Positions 10,810 through 11,316 of a stretch of 11,316 nt of DNA are shown piece after piece. Both the position numbers and the translations under genes were made by a program. Source of the DNA: an uncultured Eubacteriales bacterium. Its GTDB lineage: Bacteria > Bacillota > Clostridia > Lachnospirales > Bianqueaceae. Position 1 is the stretch's first letter; each line of letters begins with the position of its first letter. The notes beneath the pieces were generated by a model. That model ran no database searches, was not told the DNA's origin, and saw only the letters and a list, made by a program, of their open reading frames with translations. The DNA lies in assembly GCA_902782895.1 (NCBI GenBank), contig CACZPA010000099.1, positions 1 through 11,316 of the forward strand. Direction: 5' to 3'.

Positions 10810-11316
10810 TTACCAGTTAACAGCGATATCGATGACACCAGGGCCGACGCCTCTGTCGATGACCATTCCCCAGCCAAGGGAAGTCAGGACGATGGATCCT
10901 CTTGCGTACTCGCTCGCGCTCGCGGCGAGAATGATGTAATCGCCGAACATCTTGCATCCGTCACTGCGGATCCAGTATCCGCTGGTATCCAGGATATTGT
11001 CAATGATATCTTTGTTGATGCAGTCATTATAGGCCCAACCGCCGCGGTTCATCGCGTCAATCAGCTCGCCCATGTACATGTTGTAGTAGGTTTCTGTATG
11101 GCCGTTGTAAGAATTCACACCCATAACAGAATTGAGAGGTGTATCATCGACAGCCGCGGCTTCTTCAGCAGCCTTCTCAGCCTCTGCCTTAGCTGCTTCC
11201 TCAGCGGCCTTCTTCTCAGCCTCTGCCTTAGCTGCTTCCTCAGCGGCCTTCTTCTCAGCCTCTGCCTTAGCTGCTTCCTCAGCGGCCTTCTTTTCGGCCT
11301 CTGCCTTGGCGGCTTC
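10810..11316 (-). CDS. Secreted-type protein with 3D-like C-terminal domain, N terminus beyond window (168 aa seen)
   Basis: Only the C-terminal 168 residues are visible; the reading frame is open to the window edge. The first 55 or so residues are a Glu/Ala/Lys repeat that should form a long charged helix or coiled coil. After a short linker comes a domain of about 100 residues. It contains NGHTETYYN, WIRSDGCKMFGDYIILAAS, YARGSIVLTSLGWGMVIDRG and a terminal GVIDIAVNW. The end resembles the 3D (double-psi beta-barrel-like) domain of clostridial cell-wall proteins, in which a glycine-rich VxDxG segment is followed by IDIxxxW. Such proteins are usually exported and act in or on peptidoglycan, often with N-terminal wall-binding or coiled-coil parts, but a signal peptide cannot be checked here. 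The ATG at 11122-11124 is internal and not the real start. A clear terminator follows. Confidence 0.8.
   Translation of the reverse strand, partial: EAAKAEAEKKAAEEAAKAEAEKKAAEEAAKAEAEKKAAEEAAKAEAEKAAEEAAAVDDTPLNSVMGVNSYNGHTETYYNMYMGELIDAMNRGGWAYNDCINKDIIDNILDTSGYWIRSDGCKMFGDYIILAASASEYARGSIVLTSLGWGMVIDRGVGPGVIDIAVNW
11164..11316 (-). repeat. 39-nt in-frame tandem repeat coding EAAKAEAEKKAAE
   Basis: Three 39-nt copies (11278-11316, 11239-11277, 11200-11238) and a 36-nt fourth copy lacking one lysine codon (11164-11199) are in frame. Copies 2 and 3 are identical at the DNA level, and the edge copy differs from them by four synonymous changes, which suggests recent expansion. More copies may lie beyond the window. 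Confidence 0.92.

Overview
The window looks like chromosomal DNA of a Gram-positive anaerobe of the class Clostridia (Bacillota), most likely a member of Lachnospiraceae or a close relative. The grounds are a type III glutamine synthetase, strong AGGAGG-type ribosome binding sites, sigma-A-like promoters, a PLP enzyme of the clostridial cysteine-desulfurase-like family, a glutaredoxin-related protein, and a secreted 3D-like-domain protein with a Glu/Ala/Lys helical linker. The genus cannot be fixed from sequence alone. I see no rRNA, tRNA, CRISPR array, transposase or phage gene.

Layout. Positions 18-2995 (minus strand) hold a type III glutamine synthetase followed by a Cof-type HAD phosphatase, probably co-transcribed. 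Facing them on the plus strand is a HIT-family nucleotide hydrolase (3187-3606); the two transcription units diverge from a compact pair of good promoters between 3056 and 3144. Positions 3607-4102 form a gene-free stretch with four copies of a 37-nt imperfect palindrome and a likely intrinsic terminator. Positions 4186-8607 (minus strand) hold a tightly packed five-gene operon, in transcription order: SASA/SGNH-type esterase, flavodoxin-like FMN protein, fucose/arabinose-isomerase-like sugar isomerase, class V aminotransferase of the cysteine-desulfurase family, and a 95-residue protein of unknown function. A 28-codon ORF may be coupled to its end. A divergent promoter pair at 8659-8728 also serves an endonuclease/exonuclease/phosphatase-family protein (8766-9911, plus). 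That gene converges, with only 5 bp between, on a glutaredoxin-like gene (9917-10228, minus). Positions 10256-10809 are a second gene-free stretch, with a 21-nt tandem repeat, three more 37-nt palindromes and a terminator. The window ends inside a minus-strand gene for a 3D-like-domain protein.

The most interesting signal is the family of 37-nt elements. There are seven copies, all exactly 37 nt, in two intergenic clusters about 6.4 kb apart. The four copies of the first cluster have GGCGGTA/TACCGCC arms (one arm with a single mismatch); the three of the second have GGCAGTG/CACTGCC arms. The arm differences are compensatory (G-C to A-T and A-T to G-C), so pairing or dyad symmetry is kept while sequence changes. 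The unit-to-unit spacings recur (126 and 126; 53 and 52), and a short flank is also shared. This points to a structured, selected or mobilised repeat, not random low-complexity DNA. Its function is unknown.

The operon and its neighbours look metabolic: sugar isomerisation, ester hydrolysis, redox and PLP chemistry. How the operon's members work together cannot be deduced with confidence.
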